This document shows positions 21,501 through 34,900 of a stretch of 64,000 nt of DNA, piece after piece. Numbering within the stretch: the first letter of the stretch is position 1; each line of letters begins with the position of its first letter. The stretch lies in contig NC_134284.1 in assembly GCF_949628215.1 (NCBI RefSeq), forward strand, positions 4,904,850-4,968,849. Reading direction: 5' to 3'. The stretch comes from Phalacrocorax aristotelis (taxonomy: Eukaryota > Chordata > Aves > Suliformes > Phalacrocoracidae). The notes under the pieces were generated by a model that was not told the origin of the DNA, did no database searches, and saw only the letters and a list, made by a program, of their open reading frames with translations. The position numbers and the translations under genes are program-made.

Positions 21501-24500
21501 GTTTGTCATTATTGCTCATAGTCTTCTATGCTAAGGAAACAGTCTTCCTTTCACCCTTCTCCAGAATTTAGCTGCTGTGGCCAGTGGGTAAAACAAGTTC
21601 TCAGATTCAGTCTGACTGACTTGACTTTCTGTGGCTTTTGTACAGCCAAATGTCTAGATGCTCCCATCAGGAAAAGTACGTGAATAAATGTAACGTAGTA
21701 TTCTACTGCAGGCGTTGCTTCACTGTCTTCACTGTTATAAAATGCATTTAAAAGAGAGTATTTAGAAATAGTAATTTGGCTGTTTGGTGCCCATTTTAAT
21801 CAGCTCTCGGTAGCCCCTGTGACTTCAGTGGTAGTATTTACATGATAAACAGTAATAATGTACTCTTAACTCATACAAATAAGGTTTCCAGGTTTTCTGA
21901 GGAGTCTTAAAGTTCTAAACATTATTGGTTATGGAATCCTGATTGACTTCAAGAATCTGTAATCTGAGGACCTCAGCACACTGATCACCAAACTATTTTT
22001 GCCGTTTATAAATTCAGACTAGGTAGCTTCCCCCTCTCACTGATGGGATGCAGAGAGTTCAGAAGTGTGCAGAACAGTTTTATTCTAGTCATCATTTCTC
22101 ATGTTTTCAGTTGAAGAAAATCTGATATTTTTGCTATTATGATTTGAATTATTTGTAGATGTATAGACTAATTCCCCAAACACATATGTCTCAGCATTTT
22201 TTAAAAAGATTAAATTGTAGGAAGAGGTATTTGTCTTTATGCTGAATTTCCAAAATATTCACTTCTCCTTAATTTTTCCCCCTATATTTTTAGATTATTG
22301 GAAATCAAGAATGCTGTGCCCTTGATATTTTGATAAATCAACTTTTTATATAATTCAGGAATTGAAACACAGAACTTATGTACAGCAAGTGAAATTATAA
22401 CATCAGTATTTAAAAAAACATCCTAAAAAATCCTCAGTGCCCAGTTAGGGGAGCAGTGATAGATAAAACAATGGAATTCATTTTCTGGGCCCTATAGTAC
22501 TCATGTTGAGTAGATGAACATTTGGAGACCATATTTCTTAGCACATTTCTTTTTGACTTTAGACATGAAAGTTAAATGTGAACTTTTAGAAATTGTGTGA
22601 AATGGCTATCTACTGATGAGAAATAAATAACCGTGCCTCTTCATAAAGTAAGATTTCTTGTTTTTTGAGACAGAATAGTTGCTGTGGTTTTTCATGTGGC
22701 ATAGACAAAGTTCCTCTACCTTTTATAATGACCAGATCGTTATCTGTGAGAATTTGAATTGTGCCTTTGCACTCATCATGTTCAACGATTATCTTTTTTA
22801 ATCAACTTGTTATTTTTTCCTTTAATTAATTCTGGAGTGGAGCTCCGTAGCTTCCTCCAGCTAGGGGATGACCATCAGCAGTGAATAAGAGTGTGAATTA
22901 AGGGAAGAGGGTAAAAAGTAATTGCATAGTAGGCAGCGGTTTAAGCACTGTAAAAATGATTATGTATCTTGTTCCAGGGTTTGTTTAGATTTAGTTTTTT
23001 TAGTTTGAATTCTAAAATGAGATGGGAACAAGGACATTTTTTAATCAACAGGATGCCTGTCATTCTCCATGTCTCATCTGAACTGTTCAGGAAGCTTCAA
23101 CTTTTTTTTCCAGAAGGGGATCTTGAGCAACATCTTTGAGGTAGTTTCTTACCGTGAGAAATGTTGAGCTTTATGTAAACAAGAAACTCACTGTATTTCT
23201 CCTTGTTAGGTGTGTGGAGTTGTTTTCACTCATTCTCAGTCTTGTTGTGTTAATATTGAATAAGCAGAGACAGTCAGGCTGGTGGTGAAAGATGGTAAGC
23301 AAGCCCGAGGGCTTGTTCTGGTCAGCTTTAAACCTCTGATTGCCAGGTTTTCCTAATTTCCCATTTCCAGGGCATCTCTAGTGTGACCTTGCCTGCTGAA
23401 TATGATGTTCTGGGTTGCAAGATTCTCACATGCATTTGGAAATGGGCAGCCAGGCATTGTTTACAGGATGCCAAATGAACCGTGCACTCGGAGCAAGTTT
23501 GATAAACACACATTTCCTCCTTTTATCAGTGAGATTGCAGAATGTGAAGTATGAGTTTCCAGTTTTACTCATACCCTTCAAACCTTTTCCTGTTTAAAAA
23601 CTGAATCTCACTAATTGGATGATGATACATCCTTAGATTTTGTTTTGCTTTTTTGTTATTGTTGTTTTGAATTCTACTTACTGGTCACTGACACTTTATT
23701 TCAGTGCCTACCTTGGCCAGGTTTGGCAGACTTTCAGATAAAAGCTTTCCATTTGTTCAGCACAGAAAAGGTTCATCCCTATCAATGTAAAGTGAATGCT
23801 AATTAACAGTAATGACTTCTAATCACTTTGCTTTTATACTCCTTTAGGAGCACTGCTATTATCCAATGTAGTTAAGTGAAATGCTTGTATATGAATCAAC
23901 AATGCTGTATTTCTTCTCACAGCTATTGCTCATAATCAAGCTTTGAATAAATTACGATAGTAAAATTGGTTTTAATGTGCTGTATTGCACGGGGAGAAAG
24001 GAACCTCAAATATCTTGTTAAATATCTTGAATATTTAAAGAGTTGTCTATTAACATTTTGGCATTCAGTATTGTAGTTAAATGGAAAAATACATTAAGAT
24101 GTTTAAGTCAGCTTTGTAAATGTTATCAAAACTTTTTTCACGACTTGAATTTTATTTAAGTGACATGCGTAGACTCAGCAGCCTTAGTAACAGCCCCATT
24201 TGGATCCAACGGCACATCTGGAGGACTGAATTACTGAGTTAAAACACAGTTAAGTTTTACATAGAACAAACGTGTATCTTGAGAACTTCAGCTGTTTTAG
24301 CCTAGTGTTGTACTGTATGTTTGGTAGGTTAATATGCATCTCTTTTATTAATCTTGTGTATCTAACAAACTGTTAGTTTTGTGTACATGCATGCAACCTG
24401 CCTGCCTGCCTGCAATCATATACACTTCAAAAGGAGTATAAAAGTAATACTAGTGAAGTTTTATTAATACCTGGAAACAATAAAATAAAATGAAACTTTA

Positions 24501-24889
24501 TTTTAGTAAAACTAGACTGCTAGAAACAATGCTAATAAAAAACAAGAGCTAAACATTACTAGACTGGTAGTATGTTCAGCAATTTAAAAATATTTCTGAT
24601 TTAGAAACAGAATTAGTCTAAAGAATGAATACATACGAATTTCAAGTTTAGTGAACTTTCCCACTTAATATTCTACATATAGGGCCTGTCTGGAAGCCAA
24701 AGATGGCAAAGGCTGGATGAAACCCATTTCTGACGTGCACGTTAGTTTTTGTTTTTATTTATCTTTTAATAGTAAGTTGCTTGAAATGATTACTTAAATA
24801 ACTTAGGAGGAATTCCAGCTACCAGTGTCTGTGAAGGAAATGGTGTCTTGCTTGGTAAATATATTTGTGTTGTCTGGTTTTTGCAATTT

Positions 24890-24911
24890 AAAAAAAAGAA
24901 AAAAAAAAAAG
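24890..24911. repeat. A-rich tract
   Basis: Twenty-two bases of A with a single G; simple sequence in intron 3. Confidence 0.85.
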
Positions 24912-26975
24912 GATTTTCATTTTCTGTGGTAGTTTCCTTTCATGGAGTACCTCTGTCTTTGCATGTTTAGAGACACAATTTCTCCAGTTACCATCACAGT
25001 TCTTATATATGTGAATGTGAGTGAGTGTCCACAGGCACCGTCTGTGGTTTTGGGTTTGGATTTGTGTGTTTTGTTCATTCATTCACATAGCTGTAGACAA
25101 TTTTCTGGTAGATGATTTGTTTGCCTGAGCATCTTCTCTGTTAACATTTATTCTTTGGTTTATTACAAAGTTATTGGCTAACTTAATTTGAAAACACCTT
25201 CCATGTAGCATTTCCTCTTTAAATGTGAATTTGAGTCAATGTTCATAAAAGTTCTATGTTTTTTTGCTGTGGTACTGTAAATCATGCTGCTTGTGGGTTT
25301 TGCCACCAAATTGTTGAATGAGAGCAACGCAGTTCTCTACAGTTTCATTTAAATAGATGGTACTATCCATACCTTATTTCAGTTATCTGGTTTCTTACTT
25401 GGCATCTTCATCATGCTTTTTGAGGATAAAAATGAAAAATATAAAAAATTAATTATCTTATTCTGTGCTGAGGTAACTGGCTGCTTTATATTATTTACAA
25501 TTCTCATTAGGCAGCGGTAATATATGTTTTAAAATTTATTAGTGTTTAATGAAATGTAATCGGGGTTAGTTATAAAATACAGTCAAGGACAGTCGAGCTT
25601 TCATATAAATGAACAGTAAAACATTTATCAAATTTGTCTTCATAAATATTTTTATCTCCGAAGCCCATTCTTTGTAAAAATCATTTTGCTTTCTTATACA
25701 ATTACCAAGTTATTTAAGCTGACTTATTTAACACCCCTACCCCTTTGATATGAATGTCATACTGCAGCAACTGCATGGTTAGATTATTTTCAACTGGGCA
25801 CTTACTGTTTCTGATCAGTATATTTAGAGGTAATTCTTCTGGAAAAGCTGGGATTTCATTTGGTTTATATTGCACCAATGTTACATTTTCAAAATAGAAA
25901 TGATTGATTTGTAACTGTCATTATGAAAAGGAATAAAACAGAACTGGCCTTTTACACTGTAAAAGGACTCTACAGTATTGAGTTATTCTATCTGTTGATA
26001 AATTCTGCCTGTGGAAGAATTGCATAACAGTCGTCACTCATTTTCATATTGATTATGAGTGGAATTCCAGTAATAGGTTGCTGTTTGCAAAGGATAAGGC
26101 GGTGCTGTGATTAGTTACCTTTTCCACGGAAAGTACTACAAAGGAAAACGCCAATGTGTGCACTGCAGTATTCCTATCAGCTTGACAGTCTGTTATGTGA
26201 ATTTTTTGCAGTCCATTTTCCTTCAGAAATACAGCTTCAGTCTTTTTGCCTTATTATTGTTTTAGGTTTAGTGTATTTGCATGCTCTCCTAACTCCGGAT
26301 TCTTTCTTTAGTTATTTATTTTCCTGACAGTCTTCTGTTCTTGGGCCCTGTCACCATTGTAACTCCTGATAACTGATACAACAGTGCCCTCTGTAGTTTC
26401 TCCCTACATGGTTACTACCTACAGCTGGTTTTGAGCATTCAGGTAAAGAACAGGATGTTTATACTTATTTTTAGCTCAAACAAAAGCCCTTTCTTTCTTA
26501 AGGAAACATTTTGATTTTTCACTGTTTTGCATGCAAGAAGGGGAAGAAAAGAGACTGTTCTGAGTAATCTTTTAGGTTTATAAGCTTTCTTGTCATTATC
26601 TAGTGTAAATCTGAAATCTTACCAGGCATTCAGGGCAGTCATTAAAACTGGATGGGATTTTCTGAGTTGTGTAGGCTTTCCTGAAGTTTTTATTTGAAGT
26701 GGAGCTTCCGAATAATTTTAAACTTCTCCTAAACTAAGTCTTGCATGATCTGACAGGGACTAAAGATATGTTCACATGAGCTTTATGAATGATGTTGTTT
26801 TAATTCACACAGTGACTGAAGTAATTGTTGTTCATTAGCATTGATTTGTCTCCAAAACTCAGTTACAATTTAGATTTCTCTTTTACCTCATTATAGCTTA
26901 ATATGCAAATAACTTTTTATTCTGTGTTTTCTGCAGAACTTGTTGGGCAGGTTCAGTATCGAATACACATGTTCC

Positions 26976-27008
26976 CCACATTCACATTCATGCACATTCA
27001 CACTCATA
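26976..27008. repeat. Imperfect TTCACA hexamer repeat
   Basis: Units reading CACATTCACATTCATGCACA and onward repeat about five times with substitutions. Confidence 0.6.
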
Positions 27009-30000
27009 CGTTGCCATTTTAATATTATAAACTACAATAAAAAAGCATGACCTTTTAAAAAATAAATGCTTTAACTACAATTAGTTTCTTCTGTAACAGC
27101 ATCATAAAAGTCACTCTGTGAAAAGTTAAATGGCTTTATTTTATGATGGGGAGTGTTAATGCATGTGTAGAACACACTCTTAATGCACTTCTATGAAATG
27201 AAAATCATAAGTCATTGCCGTAAATTATAGTTAATGATATAACCATTGATGGCTATTCAAAACATTCCTGTATCTCTAATGATTTGTGTAAAACACATGA
27301 CTGCCCACATGCCCGAGTTCGTTTGGAATAGCAGATAGATAAATGCACCAGTTTTCTACATCCGAAGACCATTTTTTCTGTGTAACAAGTGATAAGAATT
27401 TTGGTGGAGTAAACAGTACATCACAAACCACTCCTTGTAGTATTTGAGGTCTGGTAATAAATGATGATAAAGATGAAATTAAAATGGCCCTCTCTGATAA
27501 GAGGTGAGATGCTTCGGGAGTGTGTTGTGTAGAAGCTTTGATTTTTGTCTGCCTGTTTCGTGGGTAATCTCTAGCCTCTAGTCATATGACGTCTTTACTT
27601 TTTTACCATGAGATTTTATATACTGAAATGTTGCAGGAGGAAGCAACTGCTATGGCGTAATATGCACTGGCTAATCCAGAAAATACCCCATATTTACTAT
27701 CCATTAACATAAAATGATTACAGAATTTCAAAAGGTCACCCGTGGTTTTTTTTAGTGAAAAACCTATTATTCTGCTGGCAGAAGAGTAATGTTAAATTTG
27801 GTCAGAATGATTTTACTTCACTCTAAATTTAACTGAAACTGAGACGAGCTTAATTCTTGCACTGATTGCATAATTATTGCTAATCTCAAATGTTGGGGTG
27901 ATTTTTTTGTTTAGTTTTTGTTAATGAGCTTCTTTTGTTCATGTAGGGATTTTTTATGGTAAGACAAGTATTCTTTTCTTCTACAGTATGGCCAAACCAT
28001 GGATTGTTATAATTTTTAAAGTGATCTTGAAAGTTTACTTCATGAAGAAAGGGCAGAAATTGAGTATTAAGAAAAAGAGGTGATATAAATTTATACTTTA
28101 AAGTAAATAGCTAATTTAGATATGATATTAATCTTTCCAATGCAACTTCATCACAGTTCACTCTCTTTAGACAAATCTGTCATTTAGATCAGTGGGAATT
28201 TTGCTTAGAAAATGAAATCTTAATTAAAATAATACTTTAATGAAGAAAGAAATAGAGGTGATTTGTTATAAGTGTGATATGGTGGGCAGTGGGAGAAGGA
28301 TTTAATTTTAACCTGCAACCTTTAAGACAGATAAGATGCTGTCTATTTGGAAAAATGAATAAGGTGTATTTTCTTGCAATGAAACTAGAAAATTAAGATT
28401 CAACATAATTAAAATAGTGATAAATGTAGATTACATTATTGGAGACAATGAATTACAGCTTTTCTGTCTACGGAGAGCTGGCATAATTTACCAAGACTGG
28501 GCAAAAAAGTGACAGAGCAGCCACTGCATATGCTTATAGGAAATGTCCTGTTTAGTCCACACACTTTTCTCTTTTTAGTTAAAATGTCCATGATTATTTT
28601 ACCCCATCCTACAACCATTACCTCCACCCAAAATACCACACTTCATCTAGTTGGATTATGAGAACCTTGTCTGAAATATTTAATGAAGGAGAATACATGT
28701 TTAAGGTAGATCTGTAGTTGAACACACTGTTTTCTAATAATTTGCTTAAGAATGATGACTAAATAATTTTCAAATGTCTTTTTGAGTTGATGAAAAATCT
28801 AAGTTGATGCAGGGTAGTTAAGGGTATTACTGAAGGTCATCTTAATTTTAATTTCCAGTATTTCTTTGACTCTGAAATACCAAAACATGGGGAGACTGAA
28901 TGTTGGGAATGTCTTTTGTATAGAAAATAATAAATGTCTACACCAATTTACTTGGTTAACAGTTGCCTATGCTATAACAGTAGTTATAAGAAGAATAATG
29001 AATATTGACATCTAAAATGGTACATTGTTTGACATAACAAAAAGAAATACTGACTTTTCTCACTGGAGACATTTCTAAGAATCTTTATGACCTCAGAGGG
29101 GTCTTTATGATAAATTTAAGTTCTAAGACTTGTTTTTTTAGGATTTTTTTTTAAAGACATTTCTTCTTTTACTTTTAAGACTTCCTTTTTCTGTGGAACT
29201 TGATCACGTGAGAGAGAATCTTTGACAGCGTAATATTTTTAAAGAAAAAAATTAATATTTAGGTTTTACATGGTTACTTGATGGTCTGTCTGGTTTTATA
29301 ACTATAGGAGGTATAGATGATAGTCTCAAAATGGCTGAGAAGTGTCAGTAGGTACTGAGGAGTTAGGGACTAAAGGCAATGACCACTCTTCCTTTGAAGT
29401 ATTTTCTTATGGACCTATTTGTTTTACATTCCTTAGGCATCTTGTTTTGCTGTCTTCTACGTTATCCACAGCCCCCCATTTTTTTTTTTTCCCTTTTTTT
29501 CTGTTGTTCTGCTTACACAGTGACTTGATGAGTTGTACTCCACAGTTTATTTGAAGCTTTTTGGCCTTTTTTTTAAAATTTACCTTTGGTATCCAAAACA
29601 GTGATACCAGTGTATTTCAGGAAGGGACAGTTTATTACAGAATATGTCATCCAAGTAGGTGCATTGAACTATCTGGCATAGCTTTGTCATCTTGGCTTTC
29701 TTCAGCTTCTGTGTTCCCTGGCCAACGTACCAGCACAAAGGAAGGGTTAATTTGATAAGGTGTATAATATTTTGTAGAACTTGAGTTTAACCTGTAATGT
29801 TTGTGATTTTACAGAGCTAGATAACTGTTGATTTATAATTGCTTGGCTTAATTTATTAGTCTTTCCCATTCATGTAATCATGTTTCATTCTGCTACAGTT
29901 TGTTTTATAAACTCCAGTAATTCTTTTTTCTTTCACATTGCTTAACTTTCTTTAGACCTCTAGAGTTTTCCAGTAATCTTGATGTTTTTGTGCTACAACA

Positions 30001-31447
30001 ACCCTTTTTGCCACCTTTAGGATTATCCTTATCCTTTGGAGACTGGTCCTGTGTTCCTAGGGAAAGTCTGTCAGTTATTATTTATTACCCACTTGTCATT
30101 GTGACTTATTCATTGCTTACATCACCATTCTCAAAAGTATTGCGTTACAGAAATGGTGAACGGTGCTGTGAAGGAAAGATCAATAAATGCTTTCAAAGGA
30201 AGATTTACCTTGAGACTTAGATCTTCTTTTAATACTAAATCTGTGCTGTTAGTTATGAGATTAGTTATGATCGCAATATTTTGACATTAAGTACCCTGTT
30301 TCTCAAAATGGAAAGATGTTATTGTGTTAACTAACTTTTGTGGAGCAGCATGACTTTGGCAGTTAAGTTGCATAACATCTGATTTTCCAATTTTCAATAC
30401 TTAATGGCTTTTCCTGAATGCTTATCTTCTGAGCTGAAAATACAGTTTCCTTCCCTAAGACAAAGTGATAAATCATTAATATAATAAACATTTGAAAAAA
30501 TTTCTTCGAATTTTAATGATACTGTTGTGTATAACTGAGCAAAAAGACAAGCGCTCTTGTCTGAAATCATCAGTTGGAAAAAAAATTCTCCTCCTCCCCA
30601 TGCCTATTTAAATTTCTTTGAGAGGTTGATGACCCATGTTGTCTTTCCAGAGCATCCAGTTCCGAATGATATGGTGACTATTGACACCTTTTGAAAGGTG
30701 GTTGCTCTAGAAAGCTATGTAAATATATAATATTAAATTTATTATATTAGTTGCAAATTCCAACAGCTGAGAATTTTAAAATGGCAAATGTGTAGTTTCA
30801 TGCTCTCCTTTTTATTATCTTGTACTTCATATAAGCTGGAAAAGCAGATTTTAGTCATACTATACTAAAGATTATATCACAAAACTCTCTAGAAGAACAC
30901 TAAACAAAAAGGTTGCATGGGGGTGTGATGTGTCCTAATTTTCGATTTCTTGATTCTGCAATGTTAATTTTTTCCAATATTTTTGAAATGAAGACGATAA
31001 AATTCAAAAACATCTATGTGCATGCACACACACTTTGGACCAGGCACATGAGAAGGCTGGGAAGATTTTAGAGCCTCCTTTGCAGTTGAAACTTCTGCGG
31101 GATGAAATGAGGGACTACCATGTCTAGTTGGCAGTCTGCTGCTATTTCATAGGTTGGAAACAGGTTTCATGGGCTAGCTTTTTGTGTTTATGAGGTGACT
31201 GGGAGTTTCACTGGGAATTTTTGTATGGTCAATTTGTGTGCTCCATCAGTTGGTAGGTGTTCTTAGTGAGGTGTTATTATCAGCTGCTCCCAATATGGTT
31301 ATATCTGTGTCATTCCAGCCTTGGAATATTCATGTTCTCAGTAATTATTTTGCCAGGCTGTCAGAATTTTGGCTGCCAGAATATTCTTTGGAAATACAAT
31401 CTAAAGAGAGTGTTTGCCACATTAGTGGCAAATAGGCGTATAGTGCA

Positions 31448-31969
31448 TTATAGAATGGTTTGGGTTGGAAGGGACCTTTAGAGGCCATCTAGTCCAACCC
31501 CCCTGCAGTGAGCAGGGACATCTTCGACCAGATCAGGTCGCTCAGAGCCCCGTCCAACCTGACCCTGAATGCTTCCAGGGATGGGGCACCTACCACCTCT
31601 CTGGGCAACCTGGGCCTGTGTTTCACCACCCTCATCATTGTAAAAATTTTTTTCTTTATATCCAGTCTAAATCTACTGTCTTTTAGTTTAAACCCATTAC
31701 CCCTTGTCCTGTCACAACAGGCATTGCTGAACAGGTTGCCCCCATCTTTCCTGTAGTTCCCCTTTAAGTACTGGAAGGCCACAATAAGGTCCCCCCTAGA
31801 GCCTTCTCTTCTCCAGGCTGAACAACCCCAACTCTCTCAGCCTGTCCTCGTATGGGAGGTGCTCCAGCCCTCGGATCATTTTTGTGGCCCTCCTCTCTGG
31901 ACCTGCTCCAACAGGTCCGTGTCCTTTCTTGTTGGGGGCTCCAGAGCTGGACACAGTACTCCAGGTGTT
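31448..31969 (-). mobile_element. CR1 LINE, 5'-truncated, antisense to DPH6
   Basis: The longest CR1 copy here, about 520 bp, in reverse orientation: the 3' tail (TATAGAATGG on the plus strand) is at the left. It covers the 3' untranslated part and the end of ORF2. A 97-codon minus-strand frame (31489-31782) reads with the typical CR1 C-terminal wording, RVVKHRPRLPREVVGAPSLE, but the frame is broken further upstream. Close agreement with the common avian consensus suggests a relatively young copy. Confidence 0.95.
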
Positions 31970-34900
31970 TTCACTTCCTTAATTATGCAATTGTGTCTTT
32001 ATTAGGCAAGGTTCATCTAATGCTTAACTTCTTATTTCAGTGAAGTGTAGAACTCATTCTTCTCTTTGGTCAGTTGGTAATTTTCAGTAGTTGGCACGCA
32101 TGACAGGATGTTGCATTCTTGTCAGTATGTATATTTAAAACATATGAAGTACAATCGGCCTAATTTGTTAATTGTATCTTGTTAACAACTGTTGACTGAT
32201 ACCACACTTGCAAGTCTCATGTTATTTTAGTACTGAAATGAAAATAGGTTTGGGATCCTTGACCTCTTCCTCCCAGGCATACAGTCACAGTGCAACTGTA
32301 TGATAATATAATATGCAGTGTGAACAGGAGACACTGGTTTAAAACATTGAGACCATGAAAAATTCTCAGTTTAAAAACCAGCATCTCTCAATAAAGCAGT
32401 AGCAATTCATGTTGAAGGCCTGATATAAATATTTTGCTGCTGTTAAATAGTACAAAAGTATTTGTGGGAAGGCCATGCTTATTTTCTTCTTTGTAATGAG
32501 TAAGAAAGCTCAATAGTTGGCAGCCCATCGTGCAAATGTCTGGTCTGAGAACTGGAAGGGGACTGAAACCTTAACAAATGTGAATGGCCCTGAACTTCCG
32601 CTGCCTATAAACATTTCTAATGTCCTTGTCCCTATCTGGCTGATTTTTTTTTTTTTTTAAACTGTCTTTTTGTGTCGCACAGCCAGTTTGTGTTGGACTA
32701 GACTCAGAGACTGTTCCTTGGCTGGTGGATTCTTTGGTGAACAAAATACTTCTGCTCTTAATAAAAAACTGTTTTCCTCTTATCTTGTTACTACAGTCCA
32801 CAGTCATTTATGCCAAGGCCACAGATCATGATAAGTACATATTTGCAATTTTAGATGTCTCAGTCCTCTGAAACTTCAATTTCTGCATAAAAACCACCTT
32901 AGTAAATAATTGTGGCACTTCGATTAGAGAAAAGGCATACGGTTGAGAACCCACAGTATGAAATTAATGTATATACCTTTCAACAATAAAGCATGCTGGA
33001 GATGCTTTTTTAGTTTGGGCAACAAAAATAATTTGGGAAATTCTGATTCAGGTAATATTGTCTTCTAAATTTAAATAGTCAGTTTGTTCTTAGTCTTGGA
33101 GAATACCACAATAATCTGCCTTCAGCTGAGTAATGAGTGAGACGGGATGATAAAAGAAGACATGCATTCTCTTCTTTGTGATGCAGTTACCTACTGGCAA
33201 TACCAGAAAACTTAAAGTTCAGTTTCCTTTGATACATGTTTTTAAACATGTGGAACCTGGGTGGTACAAGGAAAACGCTGTTGGCTTTAAGCGGAGAAGG
33301 TACCAAAGGTATCTTTGATGCTGTACATAGGTGTTTTTGTCTTTCTTGCTGTCAGTTTGATATTGAAACAGCACATACAGTAATACTTCTCTTGAAGAGA
33401 TTATTATTTGGATTGTACTGTAAGTCTAATGTTTTGCATTTTATTAAATCTCAAAAAAAGGAGAAAAGAGCTGAACAGAGGAACAGTGATCAAATGTATA
33501 ACTTAACAGTTTTTGTATTTTCTTTGAGGTTTTTTTTTGATGTTTACTCATCGCTAGGATGGGTTATAGGAATGGAGGAACTAAGAAAAGTTGGAGTTTG
33601 GGAAAAAAAAACCCAAAACATTGAAGAATAATGAGATTTGGAAGAAGAGGAGGAAAGGTATACCTTATCTTTCCTCACTGCTCTGCAACTTGACCCTACA
33701 TCACCTGTCTTCTTCGCTTTTTGGAATAGATTCAGGATCAATTTAGTTGACAGTTGTCTCTCTGGCAGGGTTCCTGATTTTTCTTTGCAATGTTTTCTTA
33801 CCTACACCATTTCATTATATTTCTTTCTGCATACTTTTCTCTGTTTTTACTCTCCTTACTTTGTTTCTCTATTGCTAAACATTAGCCTGCATTTAATCTT
33901 GGTATCACCCCAGCAGGGTGTATTTTTTCTTATTCTCTAAAACGTTGATAACCTTCCAACCTGTCTCTCTCATTCACCATGCCTTCAATTTCGTGTTCCC
34001 TTTCTGGCAGTCTCATGATGACTAAGGACATGTCTTCCTTTGGGAAGGAAAGCCTCACTTTCACCCAATTGGAAGAAATAGAAAGTAATTTTCTCCTCCC
34101 CCGTATTCAGACACACATTTGCTTTCAGATTTTAAGGGGGCATAATGGCTACCACTGTGAGAGCAACCTGAGGCTACAGCCCTGTTGATGGTACAACATG
34201 TCAGAACTTCACAAAGTTGAAAATAAATTCCACATTTAAGCAAGCTAATAAGATAAAGCAGGATGGAGCAGACTTTATGATAAAAATCAAGAGATTTTTG
34301 CATTTTGTAACAAATTTTTTATGCTAAGCTTTAGAGAAAGGTGTTTTTTCTGTAATTTTTTCATCATTATCCCATTACAAAAAATCCTCTGAAAGTTTTA
34401 CCTTGCTTTACATTTCTCGTTTGATTTTTCTTTTTATGTGCTGATATTTTCTGGTTTTGTCTTTTACCATTTGTTTGGCACTTTCTCATCTGTCTTTCCT
34501 TTCTGTTTCTTCCAGTCTCCTTCTGAATGTCCTTTTCAGTTATTTCCTCAAGGCACATTCTCAAGCCACTCTTTCTTTTTGCTACCCAAATATTTTCTGT
34601 CTTGGAGAAATAAACTCCCTAATTATCCTTCCTAAGGTATGGTGTTCTTGTCAGCCTGGGCTGGGTCAGTGTTGTTTGCCCATGTTGGCATTTCCTGAAG
34701 GTTTTCCACTTACAGCTCTACCTGGATTTAGGGTAAGTTAGACAATATGTGAATCTGATGTTTTAGGGCCTGGTTTACGCTTGTCTTGCTCCTGGTATAA
34801 GGAATATCATCTTTCATTTCAGAAGCATCAAGCCTCTGTAAAATGGGAAATTTGGACCAGATTTGCCGAGAATACTCATGCAAGAATAGATGGTCTCCAC

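Noticed and set aside
26976..27008. Possible CRISPR-like or satellite repeat
   Set aside because: It is a short imperfect hexamer repeat with no spacers, in a vertebrate intron.
31489..31782. 97-codon minus-strand ORF with apparent protein-like sequence
   Set aside because: It is the C-terminal remnant of CR1 ORF2, part of the CR1 copy at 31448-31969, not a host gene.
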